From NCBI GenBank assembly GCA_039822045.1, contig JBCBMY010000003.1, positions 62,001-126,000 on the forward strand: DNA of 64,000 bases, in the 5' to 3' direction. Of this stretch, positions 16,576 to 25,331 are shown piece after piece. This stretch comes from HLUCCA09 sp039822045. GTDB taxonomy: Bacteria; Pseudomonadota; Alphaproteobacteria; Rhodobacterales; Rhodobacteraceae. Both the position numbers and the translations under genes were made by a program. The first letter of the stretch is position 1. Each line of letters begins with the position of its first letter. Under the pieces are notes generated by a model, which was not told the DNA's origin, searched no databases, and saw only the letters and a list, made by a program, of their open reading frames with translations.

Positions 16576-17402
16576 TACAGGCCGAAGCGGGCGCGCATCG
16601 CCCGTTCCTCCAGCGCGGCGCTCACGCCCTCCACCGCCGAGAGGCCCAGACGCCGCAAAAGGCCCCGTCGCTGCCCGAACACGTTAAAGCGCACCTTGTC
16701 GCCATAGCGCCGTTTCATCTCGGGCACGAGTTGCCCCACACTGTCGGCCAGCCCGACATCCACCGCCGCCTGGCCCACGAACACTTCGCCGGTAAACAGG
16801 TCGCGCCCCTGGTCGAGCTTGTCGCCCCGCCGCTCTTTGACATGCGCGATGAAGTTGCCGTGGATCTGCTCCTGAATCGCCGTCAGCCGCTCGATATCCT
16901 CGGCCTTCTCGGGTTTGAACGGATCGAGGAAGCTCTTCGAGCCCCCGGCCGTGTGGACCCGCCGTTCCACTCCGATCTTGGCGATCGCGTCGTGAAAGCC
17001 GAAGCTGGCCGAGATCACGCCGATCGAGCCGGTGACCGAATTCGCGTCCAGGATGATCTCGTCGGCCGCCGCCGCGATCCAATACCCGCCCGAGGCCGCA
17101 ACATCCTCGACAAAGGCAACCACCGGCACTTTCTTGTCCTCGGCCAACCGCCGGATCCGCGCCCCGATCAGCGAGCTCTGCACCGGCGAGCCCCCGGGCG
17201 AGTTCAGCACCAGCGCCACCGCCTTTGGCTTGCCCTTCGAAAACGCCCGGTCGAGCAGATAGGCCAGCCCCGCATCCGACAGGCTCCGCGGCCCGGCCGC
17301 GATCACGCCGGTCAGGCGCACGACGTTGACCAGCGGCGGGCGGGGCATGAAGGGCAACACATTCATGCCGTCGCACATAGGCGCATGGGGCAGGGGGAGC
17401 AA
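16575..17402 (-). CDS. S49 family peptidase (SppA/SohB-like)
   Basis: Up to 275 residues; the start could also be the ATG at 17366. One crotonase-like S49 domain, with the oxyanion/nucleophile region AASGGYWIA (Ser104) and a Lys156 in GGSKSFLD placed as the Ser-Lys dyad of Bacillus SppA. NSPGGSP and NSVTGSIGVIS are also conserved. No obvious N-terminal transmembrane helix, unlike SppA and SohB, so it may be cytosolic. Members degrade signal peptides or membrane-protein fragments. It is coupled to the zinc-ribbon microprotein downstream. Confidence 0.88.
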   Translation of the reverse strand: MLPLPHAPMCDGMNVLPFMPRPPLVNVVRLTGVIAAGPRSLSDAGLAYLLDRAFSKGKPKAVALVLNSPGGSPVQSSLIGARIRRLAEDKKVPVVAFVEDVAASGGYWIAAAADEIILDANSVTGSIGVISASFGFHDAIAKIGVERRVHTAGGSKSFLDPFKPEKAEDIERLTAIQEQIHGNFIAHVKERRGDKLDQGRDLFTGEVFVGQAAVDVGLADSVGQLVPEMKRRYGDKVRFNVFGQRRGLLRRLGLSAVEGVSAALEERAMRARFGL

Positions 17403-17462
17403 GGCGCGCCCGGAAATGGTCTGCCCTGCGTCCCCTCCTGTCCTGCATTTCCGCCCCGTCGC

Positions 17463-17951
17463 TCAGGTCTTCCCGGTCCTGTTCCGGTCGTCTCTGCGGC
17501 GCTCGGCCTGCCGCGCCTCGGCATCGCCAAGCCCCAGATGTCCGTCCTCGTCGTTCTCGGCCAGACCTGCCCGCTCGGCCGCGCGTTTGCGCGCTTCGGC
17601 CCGTCGCAGGGCGCGGGCCGTCTCCTTTCGCTCGGTGGCCGATTGCAGCACCACCTCGTCGGCCAGCGCCGCACCAAGCGCCACGAAGATGCCGATCCCG
17701 ATCACGACATAGAACATCGTGAAGAGCTTGCCCGCCGCCGTCACCGGCGCGAAGTCGCCATAGCCGACCGTGGCCAGCGTGACCGTCGAGAAGTAAAAGC
17801 TGTCGATCCACGCCCAGCCCTCCACATAGTGGAAGAACACCGCGCCGGTCGCGATCACCGAAAAGGTGAGCCCGAACAGAAAGCGCACCTTCGGTTCGAT
17901 CAGCGCGCGAACGAACACCGAGATCTGGCGGATTGGGTGGGGCGGTTTCAT
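17463..17951 (-). CDS. two-helix potassium channel
   Basis: 162 residues from ATG 17951. Two helices (about 23-41 and 73-95) flank a pore loop with the selectivity filter TVGYGD at 61-66, the signature of K+-selective Ion_trans_2 channels. The C-terminal 60 residues are charged and helical (EARKRAAERAGLAENDED), with no RCK/TrkA-N domain, so gating is not obvious. A longer upstream start is possible but adds non-hydrophobic sequence. It is divergent from the RTX gene; the shared upstream region carries the 11-bp repeat array. Confidence 0.88.
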   Translation of the reverse strand: MKPPHPIRQISVFVRALIEPKVRFLFGLTFSVIATGAVFFHYVEGWAWIDSFYFSTVTLATVGYGDFAPVTAAGKLFTMFYVVIGIGIFVALGAALADEVVLQSATERKETARALRRAEARKRAAERAGLAENDEDGHLGLGDAEARQAERRRDDRNRTGKT

Positions 17952-18362
17952 GGCGCGTCCCTTGTGGCGGTGGGCCCCGGTCCTAGTCCGGTCCGGCGGC
18001 GCGAACCAGAGCCAGGATGGCGCAGCCGGTTTCCTGTTGCGAAACAATGGCAACGCGGGGGGCGGACCGCGGAGTCATATGATGAGTCATATGGTTCTCA
18101 TACGGGAGTCATATGCGACTCATACGAAATTCATATGCGAGTCATATGCTGCACGGCGCCCCGCCGAGGCCCGAGATATTGTCGCTCGATTGGAAACCGA
18201 GGCCCGCCGCCTTCTCGGCAAATCGAAAGGAAGGTTCATCATCTTGCCGCGGTCTCGCCGCCCGGCATGCCCACCCTCTCCCCGTCTCTGCCCCGAGGAT
18301 CTGGCACCAAAGCCTGAGCCGAGCGTGTTGCAGCTCGGGTGGACAGAAGGGGCAGGGGGGTC
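17952..18362. other. 411-bp divergent intergenic region
   Basis: Lies between the K+ channel (leftward) and the RTX hydrolase (rightward). Its only clear structure is the seven-unit 11-bp array at 18071-18148, listed separately. The rest is GC-rich. I see no clear -35/-10 pair and no supported ORF. Confidence 0.5.
18071..18148. repeat. seven tandem 11-bp repeats with CATAYG core
   Basis: CATATG or CATACG begins at 18076, 18088, 18099, 18110, 18121, 18132 and 18143: one 12-base step followed by five exact 11-base steps. The five bases before each core are GGAGT, TGAGT, GTTCT, GGAGT, CGACT, AAATT and CGAGT, giving consensus nGAgTCATAYG. CATATG is self-complementary. A period of about one helical turn would put all cores on one face of the DNA, as in a cooperative binding array; slippage-prone microsatellite DNA is the alternative. 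Confidence 0.85.
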
Positions 18363-20702
18363 ATGCGGATCGAGTGGGAGAGTGCACCGGTCGTCGCAGA
18401 TCAGGTAGGAGCCGAGCTCTTCGGCACCAACATGTTGTTCGATCGCGACAGGGTCGGCCCCGATGGCACCTTCGACGACGCCATCGAGCATCTCTCGATC
18501 GACCATGTTCGCTATCCCGGCGGCTCGATCACCGAGTGGTACTTCGATATCACCAACCCCGATGCCCGCGAGGTCTGGGCGATCGACCGCGAAGACTGGC
18601 GCGAGATCATGCCCCTGTCGGAGTTCCTCGGCTGGGCGGGTGACGCGGGCGTCGGCGTCACCCTCGTCGTGCCCACCTCCAGCCTGCTCGCCCCGGGCGA
18701 TCTCGGCACGCGGAGTCCAAAAGACTCAGCCTATTCAGATATTTATACCTTCATCACCGAAGTTCTGTCGGGTGTCTACGGCGATGCCGACATCCGGGCG
18801 TTCGAGATGGGCAACGAGTATTGGCTCGAAGGCCGGATGACCCAGCACGAGTATTCCGCCATCTCCAACGTCATGGCCGAAGCGATCCAGGATGCCATCG
18901 ACGACCATCGCGCCCGCGAGGGCCTGGGCCCCGACTGGCAGGAGCCCGATATCGTCATGCAGGTGGGCCAGAGCGGCAAGTACTCTCCCGACGACGGCTA
19001 TCTGCAGCACAACTACCTCGTCGCCAACGCAACCGAGGAGGCCGCCGCCGCCATCGACGGCATCGTCTTCCACTACTACGTCCAGAAGGGTTGGGAGTAT
19101 ATTCCCAGTAATTTCTGGTACTTCGAGCGCATCGAACAGTGGGAACAGACCTTCGATGTCGACCTCGACATCTATGTCACCGAGTGGAATGTCCTGGACG
19201 CCAACACCGAGCTTCTCGGGTTGCGGCAGGCCTCGTCGATGTGGGCCATGTTCGCCGACATGGTCGTCGAGGGCGTGGACACGGCCCATATCTGGCCGGC
19301 CCAGCAGAACAACCGCTCCGACCTTGCCGGCAACGAGGGCTCGACCGACCTGACCATCGCGGGCGAGGCCTTCCGCATGCTGTCGGAGGTCCTCGTCGGC
19401 GCCGACCTCACCCGACGAACCCAGTGGGACAGCGGTGTTGTCACCGCCTGGTTCTATGAAAACGACGACGACACCCACATCTACATCACCTCTCAGTCCG
19501 AAAGTGCCGAAAGATATTTTATAGATATCAACGAGCTGGGGCTTGTGGGGCAGGAATGGAGCAGGACCGTGCTGGGCAGCGACAGCACGCCCGACGATTG
19601 GGAGGCCGACCCGGTCGTGACCTTCGACGCGGGCCTGGTGGCCGAGGCGGGCGGGGTCTGGGTCGACCTCGCACCATGGGAAGTGGCGCGCCTCAGCTTC
19701 GATGGCGAAGGCGACGGCATCGGTGAGGCAGACCCCGACTACCCGACCCATCAGAGCGATGATGACGGCCAGGAGCCCGGCACCGGCCAGGGCGACGACA
19801 CCGGCGACGACGGCGGGTCCGAGGCGGGCTCGGCCAACGCCACCGAAGGGGCCGACCGGCTGACGGGGACCGAGGGCGACGACACGCTGTCCGGGCTCGC
19901 GGGAGACGACACGATCCAGGGCGGGGCCGGCCGCGACCTGATCGACGCGGGCGACGGCAACGATCTGGTGACCCCCGGTCTCGGTGCCGACAGGGTCTTC
20001 CTCGGGGCCGGCAACGACCGCTTCACCGACAACGATGAAGACGGAAAAGCGGGCGCCGACAAGGTGTTCGGCGGCGACGGCGACGACGAACTCAGCGGGG
20101 CCGGCGGCGGCGACAGCCTGTCGGGCGACGCCGGCCGAGACACGATCTCGGGCGGCGAGGGGCCCGATGTGATCTCCGGCGGAAACGGCGGCGACGTGGC
20201 CTGGGGCGGGCCCGGGGACGACGAGATCTCTGGCGATGCGGGGCGCGACTCCCTGCGCGGGGGCGATGGTGACGACACAATCCGGGGCGGCGAGGGCAAC
20301 GACACTATCCAGGGCGACGGCGACCACGACGTGCTGTCGGGCGACGCCGGACAAGACAGCCTGTCGGGCTGGACCGGCGACGATCTGCTGCTCGGTGGCG
20401 GGGGCAACGACACGCTCACCGGCGCATCAGGGCGCGACACGCTGATAGGCGGCGATGGCGACGACCTCCTGATCGGGGGAGAATGGGCCGACACCTTCGT
20501 GTTCGACCGCGACGACGGGCGCGACACGATCGAGGGCTTCTCCGAAGAAGACGTGATCGACCTGCGCGGCCAGGGTGTGGCCTGGCACGAGGTGAAGATC
20601 GACATCGTGGCCGACACCGCGACGGTGAAGATTGCCGGCACCCATGTGCATTTCACCCACCTCGCGGCCGATCTCGACGTGTCGGATTTCCTGTTCTCTT
20701 GA
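18363..20702 (+). CDS. secreted RTX protein with clan GH-A glycoside hydrolase-like domain
   Basis: 779 residues from ATG 18363 behind AGGGGGG. Residues about 1-450 look like a GH51/GH39/GH79-type TIM barrel: RYPGGSITEWYF near 50, GNEYW with acid/base Glu152, FHYY near 237, and YVTEWN with nucleophile candidate Glu274. A beta domain follows (about 350-450), then an acidic Asp/Gly linker, then RTX nonapeptides (GGxGxDxUx type) from about 500 to 710, and a C-terminal tail ending in a Phe-Leu-Phe-Ser stretch, as expected for type I secretion. There is no N-terminal signal peptide. The substrate is probably a polysaccharide but not identifiable. No ABC exporter is nearby. Confidence 0.85.
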   Translation: MRIEWESAPVVADQVGAELFGTNMLFDRDRVGPDGTFDDAIEHLSIDHVRYPGGSITEWYFDITNPDAREVWAIDREDWREIMPLSEFLGWAGDAGVGVTLVVPTSSLLAPGDLGTRSPKDSAYSDIYTFITEVLSGVYGDADIRAFEMGNEYWLEGRMTQHEYSAISNVMAEAIQDAIDDHRAREGLGPDWQEPDIVMQVGQSGKYSPDDGYLQHNYLVANATEEAAAAIDGIVFHYYVQKGWEYIPSNFWYFERIEQWEQTFDVDLDIYVTEWNVLDANTELLGLRQASSMWAMFADMVVEGVDTAHIWPAQQNNRSDLAGNEGSTDLTIAGEAFRMLSEVLVGADLTRRTQWDSGVVTAWFYENDDDTHIYITSQSESAERYFIDINELGLVGQEWSRTVLGSDSTPDDWEADPVVTFDAGLVAEAGGVWVDLAPWEVARLSFDGEGDGIGEADPDYPTHQSDDDGQEPGTGQGDDTGDDGGSEAGSANATEGADRLTGTEGDDTLSGLAGDDTIQGGAGRDLIDAGDGNDLVTPGLGADRVFLGAGNDRFTDNDEDGKAGADKVFGGDGDDELSGAGGGDSLSGDAGRDTISGGEGPDVISGGNGGDVAWGGPGDDEISGDAGRDSLRGGDGDDTIRGGEGNDTIQGDGDHDVLSGDAGQDSLSGWTGDDLLLGGGGNDTLTGASGRDTLIGGDGDDLLIGGEWADTFVFDRDDGRDTIEGFSEEDVIDLRGQGVAWHEVKIDIVADTATVKIAGTHVHFTHLAADLDVSDFLFS

Positions 20703-20718
20703 TCGGCTCTGGCGCCGA

Positions 20719-21249
20719 TCAGCGCACGGGATAGGCCGACAGGGCCTCGTAGACCGCACCGCCATGGTGCAGCTCGGATCGATAGAGGACGGCCTCGCGT
20801 ACCGCGCTGGCGGCAATTTCCGGCATCGTCAGCCGGGCCACGGCGGCTTCGAGCGCCCCACGTCCGCCGGGTGTGAGCTTGCTGAAGCGAAGCAACGTGA
20901 TGTGCGGTCGAAACCGCCGCCGCTCGAGCGAGATCCCGGCATTGTAGGTGGCGCGGCTCACCGCCGCCTGAAGCGCGACAAGGCCGGGCTCCGGTTCCAG
21001 ATCGAGGGCCAATGCCCGGTCGCCGAGTTGCGCCAGACCCGCCGGCTGGAGCATGGCAGGCGACAGCCGCGCGCCCTCCAGACGGTCGTGCAGCTCTTCC
21101 AACTCGGGCAGGTCGACATCGCCCAGAAAGGCCAGCGTGACGTGCAGGTTTTCGGACGGCACGGCCCGGCCAACGGGGATCTGCCGCTGGATCTCTTCCA
21201 GCGGCCCCTCCCACTCCGGCGGGCAGGGCACCGCCACGAACGCGCGCAT
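20719..21249 (-). CDS. thpR: RNA 2',3'-cyclic phosphodiesterase (LigT/ThpR)
   Basis: 176 residues with the two HxTx motifs of the 2H phosphoesterase fold, HVTL (His36) and HITL (His116), the catalytic pair that opens 2',3'-cyclic phosphates. The start shares one base with the livF stop (TGATG), so it is read as the last gene of the transporter cluster. That position is probably incidental to transport. Confidence 0.93.
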   Translation of the reverse strand: MRAFVAVPCPPEWEGPLEEIQRQIPVGRAVPSENLHVTLAFLGDVDLPELEELHDRLEGARLSPAMLQPAGLAQLGDRALALDLEPEPGLVALQAAVSRATYNAGISLERRRFRPHITLLRFSKLTPGGRGALEAAVARLTMPEIAASAVREAVLYRSELHHGGAVYEALSAYPVR

Positions 21250-22109
21250 CAGCTCAGCCAGCGCTTCCTGCGGCGGTAGGAGCGAACGTCGCGATAGCTC
21301 TTGCGGCCCTCCTCGGACATGCCGAGATAGAACTCTTTCACGTCGGGGTTTTCGCGCAGGGCCTGGGCCTCGCCGTCCATCACCACCCGGCCCGATTCCA
21401 GGATGTATCCGTAATGGGCATAGCGCAGCGCCACGTTGGTGTTCTGCTCGGCCAGAAGGAACGACACGCCTTCGTTCTCGTTCACCGATTTCACAATCTC
21501 GAAGATCTGTTCAACGAGCTGCGGCGCAAGCCCCATCGAGGGCTCGTCGAGCAGCACGGTCTCGGGCCGGCTCATCAGAGCCCGGCCGATCGCCGTCATC
21601 TGCTGTTCGCCACCCGAGGTATAGCCCGACTGAGCCCTTCGCCGCTCTTTCAGTCGCGGGAAGTAGCTGTAGACCATCTCGAGATCGGCCTCGACGGCGC
21701 CCCGCCCGTCGCCGCGGGTATAGGCGCCGGTCATCAGGTTTTCCTCGACCGTCAGGTGCTCGAAACAGTGGCGCCCCTCCATCACCTGGATCACGCCGCG
21801 CTTCACCAGTGCAGCCGGGTCCAAATGCGTCACGTCCTGGCCGAGATAGGAAACGGCGCCTTTGGTGACCTCGCCGCGTTCGGACTGCAGGAGGTTCGAG
21901 ATCGCCTTCAGCGTCGTCGTCTTGCCCGCCCCGTTGCCGCCGAGAAGCGCGATGATCCCGCCCTTGGGCACGGACAGGGACACGCCCTTCAGCACAAGGA
22001 TCACGTGGTTATAGATCACCTCGATGTTGTTGACCGAAAGGAGCACCTCGGTGCCCAGCACCGCCGTGGGATCCTCGGCGCCGATGTGAGTGGTGGTCTG
22101 ATCCGACAT
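21249..22109 (-). CDS. livF: branched-chain-type ABC transporter ATPase LivF
   Basis: 286 residues from ATG 22109. Walker A GGNGAGKT (57-64), signature SGGEQQM, Walker B VLLDEPSMGLAP. LivF-type family, slightly longer than usual through an N-terminal extension of about 25 residues and a tail. It energises uptake with LivG, LivM, LivH and the binding protein of this cluster. The AMP-forming acyl-CoA synthetase of the cluster suggests that the substrate may be a carboxylic acid rather than an amino acid. A hairpin separates it from the binding-protein gene. Confidence 0.93.
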   Translation of the reverse strand: MSDQTTTHIGAEDPTAVLGTEVLLSVNNIEVIYNHVILVLKGVSLSVPKGGIIALLGGNGAGKTTTLKAISNLLQSERGEVTKGAVSYLGQDVTHLDPAALVKRGVIQVMEGRHCFEHLTVEENLMTGAYTRGDGRGAVEADLEMVYSYFPRLKERRRAQSGYTSGGEQQMTAIGRALMSRPETVLLDEPSMGLAPQLVEQIFEIVKSVNENEGVSFLLAEQNTNVALRYAHYGYILESGRVVMDGEAQALRENPDVKEFYLGMSEEGRKSYRDVRSYRRRKRWLS

Positions 22110-22142
22110 GGGGGCTTCTTCTAGCTCGTGCGGGGCAGAGAT

Positions 22143-22170
22143 CCCGGCCGCAGACCTTGCCGCGGCCGGG
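22143..22170 (-). terminator. strong hairpin between binding-protein gene and livF
   Basis: Perfect 9-bp stem CCCGGCCGC / GCGGCCGGG with a 10-base loop, 13 bases after the binding-protein stop. There is no T-run. In many ABC operons such a structure protects the abundant binding-protein mRNA and lowers downstream expression; that role is inferred here. Confidence 0.55.
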
Positions 22171-22183
22171 GTGGAGACACGCC

Positions 22184-23476
22184 TCAGCTTTCGGCGTTGC
22201 ACTCCTCATCGGTGGGCCAGGGCGCATTGTCCTCGGCATACTTGGCGGAGGCTTCCGCGACCAGCGGCGCGATCGCCTCGGCGTCGGCCTGCAGCAGGTC
22301 GGAGGCCTGCGCAAACTTCTCGCCGTCCCACTGCAGCATCCATGCGCCGGCCGAGCCGGTGTGGTTGGCGCAGGTGGTCGAGAACGGGGCAACCATGCCG
22401 GTCATGCCCAACTCTTCCAGCCGCTCTTCGGTGATGTCGAGATTGGCCAGACCGTCGCGCAGCATCGGGCCGTCGATCTCGGCGGTGCCGTGGATCTCCT
22501 GCGCCGTGCGGATGCCCTCTGCGAGGATCATCGAAATCACGAGGCCACGCTGATAGAACACCGAGCTGTGGTCTTCGGCCTGGCTCTTGCCGGCATCGAT
22601 CACATGCTCCTTGATTGCCGCCATCACCGGTGCATCGGGCTGCGGGATCGACCACGAGATCGACCGGTAGCCGGCACCGTCTTCGCCCACGAGCTTGAGG
22701 TCGGCATCATGGCCGGCCCACCAGATGCCGACGAACTGGTCCATCGGATAGCGGGTCTTGACGGCCTCCTGGATCGCGGTGGCGTTCATCGCGCCCCAGC
22801 CCTGCATCACCACGAAGTCGGGCCGCTCGCGGCGGATCTGGAGCCACTGGGCCGACTGGTTCTGCATCTGGGGAATGCCGACGGGGATGGGAATGAACTC
22901 GAACCCGTGCTCGGCTGCCATCGCTTCATAAAGCGGGATCGGCTCCTTGCCGTAGGGATGGTCGAGATGGAGGTACGCGATCTTCTTGCCCGAGAGGCCG
23001 GCAGGGCTGCCACCGCCAAGCTCGTTCATGATCATCGAGTGGCCTTCCCAGTAGGAGGCCGGCGGGTTGAAGGCCCACTTGAACACCGCGCCGTTCTGCA
23101 TCGGCGAGAACCCGTAGCCCGGCGCAAGAATCGGAATCTCGTCGACGTTCGTTTTGGGAAGCACCTGCAGCGTGATGCCGGTCGACCAGGGCTGGGTCAC
23201 GATGGCGTCGGCCTTCGTGCGCTCGTAGCATTCCACACCCTTCTCGGTGGAATAGCCGGTCTCGCATTCGGCGAAGTCGATGGGCGTGCCGCCGATGCCG
23301 CCATCGCGGGCGTTCAGCATCGTCATGTAGTCGGCCTGACCGTCCATCAGCGGAATGCCCGTCGCCGCGAAGGGGCCGGTGCGGTAGCTGAGATTGGGCG
23401 TATAGATGCCCTCTGCGGCCGCCGTGGTGCCAAGCGCCAGCGCGGTGGCGAGCGCCAGTCCGGTAAAGGTCTTCAT
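22184..23476 (-). CDS. ABC transporter substrate-binding protein (Leu/Ile/Val-type)
   Basis: 430 residues with a signal peptide (about 1-21, cleavage near TAAAEG) and a very strong ribosome site AAGGGAGGA eight bases upstream. It belongs to the Peripla_BP_6/LivK-like family of high-molecular-weight binding proteins: YTPNLSYRTGPFAATGIPLMDGQADY, then a Cys pair region CETGYSTEKGVECYE. The long form of about 400 residues often binds aromatic or aliphatic acids and amides rather than leucine. It is followed by a hairpin and livF. Confidence 0.9.
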   Translation of the reverse strand: MKTFTGLALATALALGTTAAAEGIYTPNLSYRTGPFAATGIPLMDGQADYMTMLNARDGGIGGTPIDFAECETGYSTEKGVECYERTKADAIVTQPWSTGITLQVLPKTNVDEIPILAPGYGFSPMQNGAVFKWAFNPPASYWEGHSMIMNELGGGSPAGLSGKKIAYLHLDHPYGKEPIPLYEAMAAEHGFEFIPIPVGIPQMQNQSAQWLQIRRERPDFVVMQGWGAMNATAIQEAVKTRYPMDQFVGIWWAGHDADLKLVGEDGAGYRSISWSIPQPDAPVMAAIKEHVIDAGKSQAEDHSSVFYQRGLVISMILAEGIRTAQEIHGTAEIDGPMLRDGLANLDITEERLEELGMTGMVAPFSTTCANHTGSAGAWMLQWDGEKFAQASDLLQADAEAIAPLVAEASAKYAEDNAPWPTDEECNAES

Positions 23477-23518
23477 GGTTTTCCTCCCTTGATCTCTACC
23501 TTGGGTTGGGCCGTCCGT

Positions 23519-24748
23519 TCAGTGCGGGAACGGCCAGATGACGAGTTTCTCGCGGATGAGTGCCCACAGGCGCGCAAGGCCGTGGGGCTCGACGATCAGA
23601 AAGAACACGATCAGCGCGCCGATCGTCATGACGTTGATATGCTCCAGCGTCGCCGACTTTACCTCAAAGCCTTGGAACTGGGCGTAGCCATAGATCACGA
23701 TGAGTAACCCCACGCCAAGAACAGCGAGGCAGGCTTTCCAGAGGCCCGCGGAATAGAGCAGGAGCGCCGGGCCGAGGACGAGCAGAGCGAGGAGCGCCTG
23801 CCACCCGAAGGGCAGGGCATAAAGCGGCGTCTCTGCCGCGGAGTTCAGCACCACGGGCAGGCCCACGATCAGGATCGCGCCAAGGAAGTTTCCGAGGATC
23901 GAGCCCAGCCCGCCAATGATCGCGATGAAGAGGATCTGGAAGCTGAGCGCGATGTCAAAAAGGTTCGGCTCGGCCGCGCCGCGCCACAGGAAAACGAAGA
24001 GCGCCCCGGCAACGCCGACGATGTAGGACGACACAGCAAAGGCCAGAAGCTTTGACCGCATCAAGTTGATGCCAATCAGCTCGGCGGCAATGTCCATATC
24101 CCGCGTCGCCTTCCACATCCGCCCCAGATTGCCCCGCGTGAGGTTTATGCACAGGAGGGTCAGCAGCGTCACGATGCCGAGGACGACATAGTATTGCGTC
24201 ACCGAGGTCGCCAACGGCCCGGCGACCGTAACCCCGAGCGTATCGAGGTTGGGCACCTGGATCGCGCCCGAGGCGTTGTAGTTGTAGAGCCAGGCCCATT
24301 TCTCGAATAGCCAGATCAGGAAGAACTGCGCCGCGAGCGTTGCGATCGCGAGGTAGAACCCCTTGATCCGGAGCGACGGCAGGCCGAACATCACGCCGGC
24401 GCCCGCGCTGAAGATCCCCGAAAGCAACACCGCCACGATCGGGTTCATCCAGGGCATCAGCGTGACCATCTTGTAGCACGCATAGGCACCCACCCCCATG
24501 AAGGCCCCGGTGCCGAGCGAGAGCTGCCCGGCATAGCCCGTCAGGATGTTCAGCCCCATGGCGGCCAGCGAATAGATGAGGATCGGGATCAGCAGGGTCT
24601 GGAAGGTGAATTCCGACGCCGTGAGCGGAAACACAACCCAGGCCAGCACCAGGATGAGCCCCAGCAGAAAGGCGTCCTGGCGCACCGGAAACAGCGCCTG
24701 GTCTGCGCGATAGCTCGTCTTGAACTGTCCAGCGGTACGGTAGAGCAT
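23519..24748 (-). CDS. livM: branched-chain-type ABC transporter permease LivM
   Basis: 409 residues, about ten membrane helices, with the LivM-type motif LTGYAGQLSLGTGAFMGVGAY and the EAA-like loop GLGSILGNFLGAI. Longer than E. coli LivM core, with an extra C-terminal pair of helices. Its start shares one base with the stop of an 81-residue membrane protein (TGATG). The binding-protein gene follows after 42 bases. Confidence 0.92.
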   Translation of the reverse strand: MLYRTAGQFKTSYRADQALFPVRQDAFLLGLILVLAWVVFPLTASEFTFQTLLIPILIYSLAAMGLNILTGYAGQLSLGTGAFMGVGAYACYKMVTLMPWMNPIVAVLLSGIFSAGAGVMFGLPSLRIKGFYLAIATLAAQFFLIWLFEKWAWLYNYNASGAIQVPNLDTLGVTVAGPLATSVTQYYVVLGIVTLLTLLCINLTRGNLGRMWKATRDMDIAAELIGINLMRSKLLAFAVSSYIVGVAGALFVFLWRGAAEPNLFDIALSFQILFIAIIGGLGSILGNFLGAILIVGLPVVLNSAAETPLYALPFGWQALLALLVLGPALLLYSAGLWKACLAVLGVGLLIVIYGYAQFQGFEVKSATLEHINVMTIGALIVFFLIVEPHGLARLWALIREKLVIWPFPH

Positions 24749-24993
24749 CAGCGGACCTCCGGAATGTTTCGCCTGACGATGATCGGGACGAAGATCAATG
24801 CGCTAAGCGACAGAAGGAACTGTGCGCAGAGCTGCATAGAGCTCAAGACGGCTGAAACGGCCCCGAGAGCCCCGAATTGTCGGAGGCTTGCAAACAGGAT
24901 GGAGAAGGCACTCACCATCCCAATGCAGGTCACAATCGTCAGGAGAACCAAGCCGATGTACATGAGTTTGAAGAAGGTGCGTTCCACGGTCAT
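24748..24993 (-). CDS. small two-helix membrane protein of unknown function
   Basis: 81 residues from ATG 24993, preceded by GGGAGGG at a good distance. Two hydrophobic helices (about 10-30 and 45-70), a short basic C-terminus (PIIVRRNIPEVR). The stop overlaps the livM start by one base, so translation is coupled and it is a true gene of the operon. I do not recognise it, and it is not a usual part of Liv systems. It could modify LivM assembly or be an unrelated inserted gene. Confidence 0.65.
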   Translation of the reverse strand: MTVERTFFKLMYIGLVLLTIVTCIGMVSAFSILFASLRQFGALGAVSAVLSSMQLCAQFLLSLSALIFVPIIVRRNIPEVR

Positions 24994-25331
24994 GCCAGCC
25001 CTCCCAATGACCAGGGAAGGCCCAGGGAACGCGGATGCCCGGCGGCCGCAACGGGAGAGCGCATAGCTGTTCTCACGGGCGCACTCATTCTGTCGCTCTC
25101 CCATGCCCGCAAGACCACAGCGGCGCGGGCGCCACACTGGGCCGCGGAAAATCCGACCCAAAGGTTAACAGTCGCGCGAGCCCCTCAATTTTTGCTATCG
25201 AACCTGCTGTGAACAGTGCGTTTCCGCACCGGTTCGGCCGTGGCTGCGCCGCCTCGGCGCCACATTCGTGAACGACCTTCTCAAGCGTGGTTGATGCGAC
25301 GTGGGGGCCCGAGCTGCCAGGGAGTGCGTGC
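24994..25331. other. 338-bp divergent intergenic region inside the liv cluster
   Basis: Separates the leftward 81-residue membrane-protein gene from two rightward small membrane-protein genes. It must hold promoters for both sides if they are expressed. There is an AT-richer patch at about 25180-25205. I could not identify a convincing -35/-10 pair, ORF or RNA. Confidence 0.4.

Noticed and set aside
18071..18148. CRISPR array interpretation of the tandem repeats
   Set aside because: Units are only 11 bp with no unique spacers and there are no cas genes.
19751..21214. 487-residue Ser/Pro-rich open frame antisense to the RTX repeats
   Set aside because: Mirror of the Gly/Asp repeat codons; low complexity only.
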